Shown piece after piece: positions 1 to 9,042 of a stretch of 25,933 nucleotides of DNA. The stretch is from NCBI RefSeq assembly GCF_000485595.1, contig NW_014577370.1, forward strand, positions 375,115 through 401,047, in the 5' to 3' direction. The notes under the pieces were generated by a model. The model was not told the origin of the DNA, did not search any database, and saw only the letters and a program-made list of their open reading frames with translations. A program made the position numbers and the translations under genes. Origin of the DNA: Priapulus caudatus. Its lineage: Eukaryota; Priapulida; Priapulimorpha; Priapulimorphida; Priapulidae. How positions within the stretch are numbered: the stretch's first letter is position 1; each line of letters opens with the position of its first letter.

Positions 1-37
1 CTGCAACGGATACGGGAGAATAGAGTCATATAACAAC

Positions 38-76
<39 letters not shown>

Positions 77-383
77 AAAGAGACCATTGATGAGGGAGAG
101 AGAAAGAGAGGGACAGGAAAGGAGAGAGACATGCATGCGAACAGATAGACACGCAAAAGGCAGAAACGCACACATGCAGACACACAGTTAGACAGGCAGG
201 TATATGCAGACAGGTAGACAGATAGACAGACAGCTAGTAGACATACAGCCAGACAGATAGACTATCAAAATTCTGATAAGTGCACTATATATATATAGAA
301 GCAAGTTTTTTCCAATGTCACTTTCATCTGCAGCACGACTAGCTAAAACCTACACAGAAATGTTTCGCATCACAGAGTGAGTA

Positions 384-423
<40 letters not shown>

Positions 424-452
424 TATACATATATAGAGGGCTGGGCCCTTAC
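1..452. repeat. Simple repeats beyond the last visible exon
   Basis: This stretch holds a (GA)n run near 47-74, degenerate ACAGACAG/ACAGATAG repeats to about 265, and a (TA)n run near 389-430. No coding exon is visible on either strand. The missing half of Ig domain 2 is not here. Confidence 0.8.
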
Positions 453-635
453 CATTTGCGGTGGTGTTGTTTCGTAGTTCTTGTAAATGGTGTCATTATG
501 AAACCATTTCTGATTCATGTCATTAAATATCACGCCGAACGCAACGCTGTTACATTCCAGCTCAGTGTCAAAGGTCGCACGTGTCGATATACCAGCCTCC
601 ATCGTCATCACCGAGAGCGCAACGATAGACACTAC
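453..635 (-). CDS. Exon 10: end of Ig 1 and first half of Ig domain 2
   Basis: The exon is 183 nt and phase 0-0, bounded by TTACTAG| and AAATG|GTAAGG. It supplies the last strand of Ig 1 (VVSIVALSV), then a second B-strand Cys (TELEC) and a C-strand Trp (NQKWFHNDT). The DxGxYxC half of Ig 2 is not present between this exon and position 1, so the gene continues outside the window. Confidence 0.78.
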
Positions 636-2493
636 CTAGTAACGGAATCCATAATAGGAAATCTAGCTTCCCCCAAACCTAGTTGCAAAAGAATTCGCAG
701 GAAAGTATCCTTCTGCTTCATTGTTTTTTTCTACGACTGTTTTGCTGGCCTGTGAGATTTATAAAAATTCGCCAACACTACTTAAAGTACAAGGTAATTC
801 TTTCTAGAAAAAAAATCAATGCTCATAATAATAATAGCTTCAACCCTAATGTTCACAAAGTTTTGCATGTAATATACATTTCGATATAAGTATAAATTAT
901 TGATAACAATACATATAGTGATTGGTAGTATTTGGTACATAGGTTACCTGTGTAATATTTGGATAGAACTCTACTTGGCAGACATACACACCAGTATCAT
1001 TGGCAAGGAGGTCCGTAATCTCTATGGGGATAAAGTAAAATAGCATATGAAATGCGTTTAACCACATGATTTCAGTCGCATGCATGATTTATCAGCGTAG
1101 CAGAAAACAAGCTAGAAACTGTCAGAGTGTGGTGTAGACTACGGATCAGTATCGATGGTTATAAGGAAAACGGTCAGCAGTGGTAATATAGGAATAGATG
1201 TAGTCAGCAATCATTGACAGAGACGTAAAGGTCTTAAACAGTATTAATAGGAAAGTAGAGTTGGTCACCATCATTAGCAGGCGAGTAGAGGTTGTTGGCA
1301 GCATTGGCAAGGCAGTAGAAGTGGTCAGCCATAATTGTCAAATGAGTAGAGATGGTCAGCATCATTAACGGGGAAGTATAGATGCATGGTCAGCCATCAG
1401 TGACAGGTGATCGAGTATAGGTGGTCAGCAGTATTGGCAAGAGATTAGAGCTAGGTGGTCAACAGCATTGCCACGAGAGTAGAGGTGATCAGCAACATTG
1501 GATAAAGAAGTGGAGGTGGTCAGCCATCATTCACAGGGGAATAGAGATGGTGTGGAGTAACATTATCAGGGGGTTAGAGGTGGTCAGCCATCGTTGGTAT
1601 GGGAGTAGTGGTGGTCAATAGCATAGGTGGGTGGGTAGACCTGGTCAACAGCAACAGCGGTGAGGAGTAGACGTCATCCTCAGCCAGCACTGACAGATGA
1701 AAAAATTTGATCAATGACATTAGCAGGGGAGTAGATCTGTTCAGGCTCACTAATGTCTCCTAGTTGGAAGTGCATTCGCAGCATATCCACGTGCAGTGGC
1801 TGTCCGTTCCTGCTCCACAGCAGAGTCGACTCTGGGTAGGCCGCATATATCATGTCGGTGACATTGCTGCGACACGGTAGGAATGCAGTCTCATGCTCCC
1901 GCTTCTCATAGTTGTAGTGAATGCTCTCCAGGTGGCGCTGCACGGCGGCCATGATCTCTGATCGCAGAAGGAAGCGAGGGAAAATTTGGTGAGAACGTTT
2001 TTGATAATGAAACGACTACACTTTCCAATAGATCTATAGAGTTGCAACTATAACGATCGGAATATAGATGGGGACTACATTTTGCAGACATCAATGTTTA
2101 ACGCAAGCATGCAGGCACCCATGCACGCGCGCACACGTGCATAAGACGCGCGCACGCACACGCACATAAGACGCGCGCACGCACACGTACATAAGACGCG
2201 CGCACGCACACGCACATAAGACGCGCGCACGCACACGCACATAAGACGCGCGCACGCACACGCACATAAGACGCGCCGGACGCACACGCACATAAGCACG
2301 CGCGCGTACGCACACACTACCCCACAGCACAAGCAACACAGGCACAGCACAACGCACACCAGGCGCACACACACACCCAACATGCGCGCGCGCAGCCACA
2401 CAACACGGACACACACACCACACGCACGCACAGCAGCACGCACGCACGCACGCATCGCACGCAGCGCAACGCACGCACACACCAGCCAGCACG

Positions 2494-2526
<33 letters not shown>

Positions 2527-5500
2527 TTCAAGCGCGATTGGACCCACGCACACGCACGTTCGTGCGCACACACAGAGGTAAATAAATATAAGAGCTACGC
2601 CACCCATGATTTCGTCTGAAAATATATTTTAAAATAAAGATGTTTAGACGGCACCTCTACTGCTAAATTGGCCTCAAGCTCACTTATGTCACCATATGTT
2701 AATGCTATTAACACTCTACAGAAAGGCACAGCACAACTGACTGACTCTATCCTCTTATTAATTATACTACATCAGACCCATATAGCGAGCATTCCAGGAG
2801 GGGTGAGCTTTTTTTTATCCGAAAGTGGACCTTTGGAGCAACCCACTTAGTTAGTGTACTGCATGAGCACAATTATGCAGAAGTACTATAAATACTTTCA
2901 GAATATTTTACTTTGGAATGAACTGTGTACGATATAACGTTCAAACCTGAAGAAGTCAAAGCACGCATAATTAGTGCATTGATGAACACCTAAACCTATG
3001 CTCAGAATTAAGTCAGTTTCACATTTATGTGAAATAAAGCCAAGCAAAAAAAACTCCCTAGGTCTGTCAGTAGCTTCTACGGTATGTCACTGTGTGGTTG
3101 CAGTTTCATTGAATGGAGTGCGGTGAATATGGTGACAGTCTCTTCTAGATCTGCATGATACGTGCGTCGTCATAGTGCGTGTGTATCAAGCCGAAAGCAG
3201 AGATCGAGCCTCTCCTCACATATTGATGCTCCCACAACAATATTTTTTCAATTCTATAACGTAATGCATAATGCTATATCATTCGATTCCCATCTCATAC
3301 TTGTACTCATTGTGAGAGGGTAACCCTTTCCTGTCGATTTTTTAAACACGTCCCCTATATGGTGGATTTATGGTCGCAGCAGCTCGTTGCAGCTGCCACT
3401 GCTTTTGTTCTTTTCTGCCCATCTTCCAAATTTGTCTTAAATAATACTGCGCTCATGTGGACCTTCAACACCAATATAATCAACAGCTAATAATACCTAT
3501 AGGTAATATAATAGGTATTATTAGCTCGTGGTATCACAGACTGCATGACTGCATGCTCACAGAATGCTAAATCTTTCCAATTCTTGAAAATCACGCAGCT
3601 ACTTGAAAGAGAACAGTAAGAGTTTCGTCCCCGCTGGTCGTCACTGGATGATGCTACACCTGCTTCAAATGATACAACAACTAGTAGGCCTATATACTAT
3701 GCTATATATGTACAACAAACGCAATTTCTGCATGCACAACTCAGTTTACTGAAGTATTAATGAATAGTTCAAGACATTAAGGTTAAATAACTGGCATAAA
3801 AAACGCACCACGTGGTGTTACAGGGGGGGGGGGGTCGTGTGATCCCTCTGACCCCTCCTGGCTATACAGGCATGTACATTCATGCACTGACATTGAATAA
3901 TTGCTTTTAGCTGAATATTTTACGCTTCTTAGAAGAACTGCATGTTCTGTCTCATTTAAGGTGATAATCGCGGGGCGGTATGAGATGATACCTCACCTGG
4001 CGAGAGCGTGATCATGTGAGCGGGCGGGCAGGTGAACGTGTTACACGCACCCGACATCGTTGTGTTGCCACGGCAGAAGTTGCCACCGTAGGCGGGAGCA
4101 GGGTTGTCACACTCCCTCGTGCGGTTACCTTGACCTAGTCCAGACAAGAAATCACGCTGAATGGCAGTCACGCAATGACGCAATCAATAAAATACAATGT
4201 ATAACCAATGAGAGCGGCACCCGGGCTAAAATGCATGATTTCAATACTTGTGCTCTGTAGAGATGACAAAACGAGATCTTACATGCAATATATAGCTTAT
4301 TAGAAGTTGGTGCGGGTTTATACCAGCAGTAGATCCCCGTCAGTGATAAGTTTCCATCTTATAACTTACTTTAGAGCTTTGTATAATAAATTGTGCACTC
4401 TAAAGATGTCATTTACGACATATGATATATACTTTTAACACCACTTTTCACCCAGATGCATAAGTGAGTGCTCTTGTAAAAGAAATCGGATATTGCTCAA
4501 TCGTGTCCGGAATGCTATGGCAATACGGACCTCCTGCACACGATACTGAACAGGTCCATTTACTCCATTCTGTCCAGTTGCCATGTATGGGGCAAATGAC
4601 ATCAACGGAACAAGGGAGTCCTTGCATTGTGTCTCCCTCACAAACTAAACCATTAATAAATCAATATCATTGTCAGAGATAATGCCTCTACGATTCCTAC
4701 AATCTTATAATTACTGCAATAACAAAAATGATGCACTTTTTTTATTTTTCAAAATTCCAAACATGACCTTCCATTTTCGTTCAATTCAAAGTTGGAAGCC
4801 AGGGCATAGTAGGTAGGTCAGTCAGCCTGTCATTGTATAGATAGCCACTACATCCCAGGGGCAGATCTAGCTTTCAGGAGAGGTGGGGGTTGATATTTGA
4901 GTGAAGACATGCCGAAGGCACGCGGTGCCAGGGTGGTTTTAGTGCTCCCCCAACGTGACAGTGTTCAAGTCTGACAGTTCAGGCAGCTGTGTGGTCACAG
5001 GGGAAATCCCTAGTTTCTATCAGCCTGCAGACTTCTTCTTTTTTTTGCCCCAATTTTACTAGTATCATAACATTAGTCAGTGGCTGAACGGGGAGGTTGC
5101 AACCCCCCCTCTAGATCTGCCACTGCTTCCAAAAAAATTAGAATCGAATCAGAAAGACTAAAAACCAATAAGGTTTATATCGACACAAGTACATATCTGT
5201 TACATTGCTTATAACAGGGTGGTACAACGTTATAACGGTAGATAGAAGAGCAAATTAGATTTCGGTAGGCATGCATATGCTTAGACTCACGAAACTAACT
5301 TGTCAAAAACCATACTGTTTCACCAGAAATGGAGTGGAGCAACCTTATGAGATATGACATTCTTATTACCTCGGCCACGCTTTGTGGGTGGTGGGTTGTT
5401 GCACACCCTGGTGCGAGCCCTCACACCATTATACCCACAAGTAACGCTGCATTCTACAGCCCAGTCACTCCAACGCGACCAGCCACCATCCACTAAAAAT

Positions 5501-7389
5501 AGACACGATATCAGCTTCGTAAGAGAATAAGATCACAGTCGCAACCAAAAGTTACAGATCTTCACAAGTCAGACGTTTTTAACTCGAAGCCTCCTTGAAT
5601 GAGGAGAAGGTTCTATCTGTAAAACTAGGGTGTTGCCGTTCAATTGGCACTTACAACCAAGCATATATACTATGCCAGGTACTGGTCATATGGAGATACA
5701 TGGCTGTTTGACATGGAAAGAAACGTGAAGCAAGGCTAACAGTTCTTTTTGCTGTAACATACTATGCTGCATGTGCAATTGGTGAAAATTAGATCAGATT
5801 AGAATAAATTTAGGTTCATGTTCCCAACAGTTTTCTAAACGATGCAATCCAGTACGTGCCACCTCTACTACAGAGGCCAAGAACCCACTTTTAAATTGAC
5901 AAGATTTGGCATAGGTGCTCTCAAGCACTCTTAGTGTTGCCCAGAACACCTTCTAGTGTTGTTTGACAGGGCCCGCATGAGCTGTTTTAGCGGTCAGCTT
6001 ACAGTACGTTCCCAAATTACCATTTCATAGATGGCACATACACGTAACATTAGTATTTGCATGTATTATTCTCTGGAAATTACATGTACTGGCAGCACTT
6101 GTAAATTGCGGTTTCTGTTTCCATGAGGCTGCCCGGCCAGCGGCAACTCTATAGGTAATATAGAATTCATAATGAGAGTGTGGTGAGCCTTAGTATATTA
6201 ATGACCTGTACCTAGCGGGCAGAACTGTTGGCGTGATGGATCCTGACACTGGGAGAACTCCTGCGCTACTCCGACACAGGGTATTCCGAAACCCTCGCAT
6301 CGGCGGTGCCTCACGCGATCAGGTGCCTCACACGTTGCCGTGCACTCACTCCAGTCACCCCACATTGCCCATTCTGCAAGCCGAAGAAACGATGTGGTTA
6401 GATTTAGTTTTATTAATATTAAAAACTTTGACTGATGTGATCCACGATCCTACTATTCTTTGCCGTTTCCATATTGCCTTCTTGGTCTTTGGTAATATAT
6501 AAGACTTCAGTAAAAAACGAAAAATCAACCTTGTCTGTTATTTATTGTTTAACTGAAACCATGCATGCATAAATTTAAATGTCTTGTTTTAGTGCGGCAA
6601 ATACACTATAGCAATAGCATATGCCACCCTAATCAAAACAAAAAATTGCTTATATGCTCTTCTTGACTATAAGTATGCACAAGCTGCACAGTAGAAATAT
6701 TGCTTGCCTTTTTTACAAACTCCTGCGCATGGTTGAGTCTGGACACCTGAGATTCCATTGGCATCAGGTGCACAGGTTGTCCCCGAATAATTATTTGTAC
6801 ATCTTCTTTTCCTTGTTGCTTTCACGGAGCCGACACATTCCTCTGTGCATATCCAGGCACTCCATTTTCCCCATCGGCCACTGTACTGCTGTTGCTGGGT
6901 TCCTGCATTGTAGAAGCACATTAAAGAAACGTGATATGTATACCTGGTATGTATCAGATATTCGCCTAATGGCATGCATTTGTATGTGTAGTATGAACGG
7001 AATTATAAAATGACCCATTATTAAGTATTTAATGATTACCATAGTAGGAAGCAGCAGAAGCAGATTGGCCCACTGAAGCCTGCCCATAATATCTGCTCCC
7101 ATATTGACCGTATCCACCAGCGGACTGGCCTGGTTGTTGTTGGTAATACTGTCCGAATCCTGATAATAACAGCAATAAAAATGTGACACTGAATCATCAC
7201 GCACGTTTACATTTTTTTACCAAAGTTATAGTCACTGCTTGGGCCTCAACTCAAGTTGAGGCTGACAGTGACACTGACTGACAACACTTGCACTGAAACC
7301 GACAGTGACAACAGACAATTAGTTTTACCTGAACAAAACATGGAGAAAACGTACACTAAACTCAGCTTTAATGACGGTATATTTGCCAT
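453..7389 (-). CDS. Secreted or cell-surface protein with four TSP1 repeats and Ig domains (10 exons, 3' end missing)
   Basis: I joined exons 7389-7329, 7159-7040, 6902-6708, 6373-6212, 5492-5370, 4644-4531, 4134-3997, 1957-1751, 1021-948 and 635-453. The join is 1377 nt (459 codons) with no stop. Eight junctions are phase 1 and the last is phase 0. Residues 1-21 resemble a signal peptide and 22-70 are rich in Tyr, Gln and Gly. TSP1 repeats lie near 71-123, 127-178, 183-238 and 243-295, an Ig domain near 310-405, and the start of a second Ig domain near 410-459. TSP1 and Ig modules typically act in extracellular adhesion, matrix binding or guidance. Several N-glycosylation sequons (NRT, NTT, NVT, NDT, NIT) and WxxW C-mannosylation motifs are visible. 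Whether the protein is secreted or membrane-anchored cannot be told, because the C-terminus is missing. The TSP1-then-Ig order recalls ADAMTSL/papilin-like proteins and is the reverse of UNC5, but no orthologue is claimed. Confidence 0.85.
948..1021 (-). CDS. Exon 9: C-terminal part of Ig domain 1
   Basis: The exon is 74 nt, entering in phase 1 and leaving in phase 0, bounded by CCCATAG| and ACAG|GTAACC. It encodes [18 protein letters not shown], containing the diagnostic DxGxYxC of Ig domains. Joined to exon 8 it reads [15 protein letters not shown], with natural Ig spacing. Confidence 0.88.
1165..1735. repeat. Degenerate ~31-bp minisatellite in the Ig 1 intron
   Basis: Some 15 diverged units follow the pattern GGTGGTCAGCAGCATTGACA, then GGGGAGTAGA, with lengths of about 30-34 bp. 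Clear units start near 1420, 1454, 1484, 1515, 1546 and 1579. The array fills most of the intron between exons 8 and 9 and ends about 16 bp from the exon 8 donor. Confidence 0.8.
1751..1957 (-). CDS. Exon 8: N-terminal part of Ig domain 1
   Basis: The exon is 207 nt and phase 1-1, bounded by CGATCAG| and ATTA|GTGAGC. It encodes the B-strand Cys in [10 protein letters not shown] and the C-strand Trp in [12 protein letters not shown], typical of an I-set-like Ig fold. The conserved DxGxYxC part follows in exon 9. The donor sits about 16 bp from a degenerate minisatellite in the intron. Confidence 0.83.
2100..2575. repeat. 25-bp minisatellite and alternating CA/CG tract (Z-DNA-prone)
   Basis: ATAAG recurs at 2141, 2166, 2191, 2216, 2241, 2266 and 2292, giving seven units of about 25 bp of the form ACATAAGACG, CGCGCACGCA, CACGC. 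Alternating purine-pyrimidine sequence follows to about 2575, including a (CA)n run near 2495-2520. It lies in the intron between TSP1 repeat 4 and Ig domain 1. The Cys/Val-rich open frames across it are simply translated repeat. Confidence 0.85.
2580..3995. other. Intron 7 unique sequence, no gene seen
   Basis: This is the remainder of the 2-kb intron between exons 7 and 8. It contains no recognisable exon. Notable items are a 12-base G run at 3823-3834 preceded by a CACCACGTGGTG palindrome near 3807, and a short palindromic element at 3480-3531. Confidence 0.6.
3480..3531. mobile_element. Minimal palindromic copy of the TCAAGAG-type MITE
   Basis: The left end TCAACAGCTAATAATACC differs by one base from the 18-bp end of the element at 12461. 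The right half reads GGTATTATTAGCTCGTGG followed by TA. The two ends are almost back to back, leaving a 52-bp palindrome. It sits in intron 7 of the TSP1/Ig gene. Confidence 0.65.
3997..4134 (-). CDS. Exon 7: C-terminal part of TSP1 repeat 4
   Basis: The exon is 138 nt and phase 1-1, bounded by GACTAG| and CCAG|GTGAGG. It encodes [19 protein letters not shown] and FTC, which completes the six cysteines of repeat 4, followed by a short Pro-containing linker ([10 protein letters not shown]) leading to the Ig domain. Sequons NRT and NTT are present. Confidence 0.87.
4531..4644 (-). CDS. Exon 6: end of TSP1 repeat 3 and start of repeat 4
   Basis: The exon is 114 nt and phase 1-1, with acceptor GGTTTAG|. 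It begins CEGD and continues LPC and VIC, supplying the last three cysteines of repeat 3. It then starts repeat 4 with WTEWSKW and CSVSC. The donor GGAG|GTCCGT is weak, but it is the one that joins in frame to exon 7 to give [15 protein letters not shown]. Confidence 0.82.
4856..5125. mobile_element. hAT-like non-autonomous element
   Basis: The left end CAGGGGCAGATCTAG and the right end CTAGATCTGCCACTG form a 15-bp terminal inverted repeat with one mismatch, 270 bp apart. The CAG...CTG ends and GGCAGATCTAG motif are like hAT-type MITE ends. I could not find a clean 8-bp target duplication. It lies in the intron between exons 5 and 6. Confidence 0.5.
5370..5492 (-). CDS. Exon 5: N-terminal part of TSP1 repeat 3
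   Basis: The exon is 123 nt and phase 1-1, bounded by TTTTTAG| and CGAG|GTAATA. It encodes [16 protein letters not shown] and [12 protein letters not shown], a textbook TSP1 N-terminal half with an intact CxxTC motif. The remaining three cysteines of this repeat come from exon 6. Confidence 0.9.
5493..6211. other. Intron 4, nothing recognised
   Basis: This 719-bp intron separates TSP1 repeat 2 from repeat 3. No repeat array, RNA gene or exon was recognised in it. Confidence 0.5.
6212..6373 (-). CDS. Exon 4: TSP1 repeat 2
   Basis: The exon is 162 nt and phase 1-1, bounded by CTTGCAG| and CTAG|GTACAG. It encodes [21 protein letters not shown], then four-residue-spaced cysteines in IPC, SQC and QFC. 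This is a complete six-cysteine TSP1 repeat held by a single exon, with an intact CTATC O-fucosylation motif. Confidence 0.85.
6708..6902 (-). CDS. Exon 3: TSP1 repeat 1
   Basis: The exon is 195 nt and phase 1-1, with acceptor AATGCAG|. It contains WGKWSAW, then CTEEC, KRRC, TTC, QPC and GVC, which are the six TSP1 cysteines, plus the basic RKRR stretch of the Trp/Arg ladder. The CTEEC motif lacks the Ser/Thr of the CxxS/TC O-fucosylation site that the other three repeats keep. The only donor that keeps the reading frame into exon 4 is AAAG|GCAAGC, a GC-type donor. The GT at GTTT|GTAAAA would create a stop at the junction. Confidence 0.82.
7040..7159 (-). CDS. Exon 2: Tyr/Gln/Gly/Ser-rich linker
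   Basis: The exon is 120 nt and phase 1-1, bounded by ATCAG| and TATG|GTAATC. Its peptide is low-complexity with motifs such as [21 protein letters not shown] and SASAASYY, and it has no cysteines. It is probably a flexible or adhesive spacer between the signal peptide and the first TSP1 repeat. No domain was recognised. Confidence 0.7.
7329..7389 (-). CDS. Exon 1: signal peptide
   Basis: The exon encodes 20 residues starting [15 protein letters not shown], with one basic residue followed by a hydrophobic core and a small-residue end (FCS). This fits a secretory signal peptide. It ends at TCAG|GTAAAA in phase 1, matching the phase of exon 2. An in-frame ATG at 7461 would add 24 residues in front. 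The start at 7389 is preferred because it puts the hydrophobic segment at the N-terminus. Confidence 0.7.
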
Positions 7390-7554
7390 GATAACTACTA
7401 TATCCGCTAGTATACTATAATAACCGTTTTCTAATATATCTCTAAGTTTATTATGCTTCATTGTCTGCTAGTGCTATGAACGCGCACACAAATGTGATGT
7501 GCTGCCATCTGCAGTTGAAATTGTGAACATATCTGTACTAGCTATGTTTATTTG

Positions 7555-7850
7555 GTATACATAACACGCGCGCGCGCTGCTAACACAGGACCACAGCAGC
7601 AGCACACACAAGCGACACAAAGCGACAAGCGCGCGCCGCTGGCTACCAACGCACGTCACACGCACGCGAAAACGGCAACACGCGACACCCAACGCGCACG
7701 CACGCACACACGCAAACCGCCACGCCCACACCCGCACGCACGCGACGACCACAAAAGAAACACCACAGCACCCAGAGCGCGCAAAACAAGGAACAAGAGA
7801 AAACGACAAAACAAACCACAACAGAGACGCACCAAGAAAGAGACACGACG
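7555..7850. repeat. Alternating CA/CG low-complexity tract
   Basis: The stretch is rich in ACGCGCGC, CACGCACGC and CACACA runs, grading into purine-rich sequence. It lies upstream of the TSP1/Ig gene start, at the edge of the long GA block. Open frames across it (Arg/Thr-rich on plus, Cys/Val-rich on minus) are repeat translation. Confidence 0.75.
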
Positions 7851-7857
7851 ACACGCC

Positions 7858-8020
7858 GAGCAGAAAGACAGGAAGAGACTGACGAGGAGGAGAAGGAGAC
7901 GACAGGAGAAAGCGAGGAGAGAGAAAAAGAAGAGAGGAGAGAGAGAGAGAGATGAGATGAGTAGAAGAGAGCAGAGAGAGAGAGAGAGAGAGAGAGAGAC
8001 GAGAAGCGAGAGAGAGAGAA

Positions 8021-8056
<36 letters not shown>

Positions 8057-8330
8057 CAGAGAGAGAGAGAGACGAGAGAGAGAGAAGAGAGAGACGAGAT
8101 GAGAGATGAGAGGAGAGAGAGAGGAGAGAGAGAGAGAGAGAGACGAGAGAAGAGAGAGTAGAGAGAGAGAGAGAGACGAGAGAGAGAGAGGAGAGAAGAG
8201 AGAGAGAGACGAGCAGAGAGTAGAGAGAGAGAGAGAGATGAGGCGAGAGAGAGAGAGAAGAGAGCGAGAGAACGAGAGAGAGAGAGGAGGAGAGAGAGAG
8301 GAGAAGAGAGAGGAGTAGGAGAGAGAAGAG

Positions 8331-8399
<69 letters not shown>

Positions 8400-8517
8400 G
8401 AGAGGAGAGAGTAGATGAGCAGAGAGAGAGGAGAGAGATGAGAGAAGAGATAGGACGTGAGAGCAGAGAGAAGGAGAGAAGCGAGTGAGGGTACGGAGGA
8501 GGAGAGCGGTAGCGAGG
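7858..8517. repeat. Long irregular (GA)n polypurine tract, block 1
   Basis: About 660 bp of almost pure purine on the plus strand, made of GAGAGA runs broken by single T or C bases and AG slips. The minus-strand Leu/Ser frame across it is translated repeat, not a protein. Such tracts can form triplex DNA and bind GAGA-type factors, but neither is shown here. The irregularity may also reflect long-read errors. Confidence 0.9.
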
Positions 8518-8764
8518 CATTTTATGATTCGCGCAGCGACGAGAGTTACGCGGAAATCACTTATACGCCGGATGCTGCAGGAATCTATACCGCAGTCAAG
8601 TATTTCATATAATCAATACTAGACCGGCAAGCCATATTTTGTATCCCAAATATACCGCTGGCTCAGCGCTCAAGTACTGTCGGAGTCAAAAACGCATCAA
8701 TGTCACAAACTTCCGCATTTGCGCCTATTGTCTAACCGTGAGATTCAACAGTCTTGGCTTCATG
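8518..8764. other. Unique island between two GA blocks
   Basis: About 247 bp of balanced-composition sequence interrupts the polypurine tract. No open frame of note, inverted repeat or RNA signature was recognised. Confidence 0.5.
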
Positions 8765-8893
8765 TCAGAGAGAGAGAGAGGAGAGATGAGAGGAGAAAAG
8801 AGATTGAGGAGAGGAGAGAGATGAGAGAGAGAGAGAGAGAAAGAGAGGGATGAGAGAGTAAAGAGAGACAAGAAGAGAGAGAGAGAGTAGAGA

Positions 8894-8948
<55 letters not shown>

Positions 8949-9042
8949 AGAGAGCAGATAGAAGAGGAGAGATGAGAGAGAGAGAGAAGAGAAGAGAGGA
9001 GAGAGAGAGAGAGGAGAGCCCTAGAGAGAGATGAGCAGAGAT
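8765..9042. repeat. Irregular (GA)n polypurine tract, block 2
   Basis: A second block of GAGAGA repeats with scattered T interruptions, ending near the ATATCGTGAG at 9040. It has the same strand bias as block 1. Confidence 0.9.

Noticed and set aside
2075-2607. Overlapping Cys/Val-rich open frames that look like cysteine-rich peptides
   Set aside because: They come from CA/CG repeats and a 25-bp minisatellite, and are open in several frames at once.
7552-8318. Plus-strand Arg/Glu-rich open frames
   Set aside because: They are GA-repeat translation (RERERE) preceded by CA/CG repeat translation.
7474-8520. 348-codon minus-strand open frame rich in Leu and Ser
   Set aside because: It is the translation of the irregular GA/CT repeat, with no domain or codon signal.
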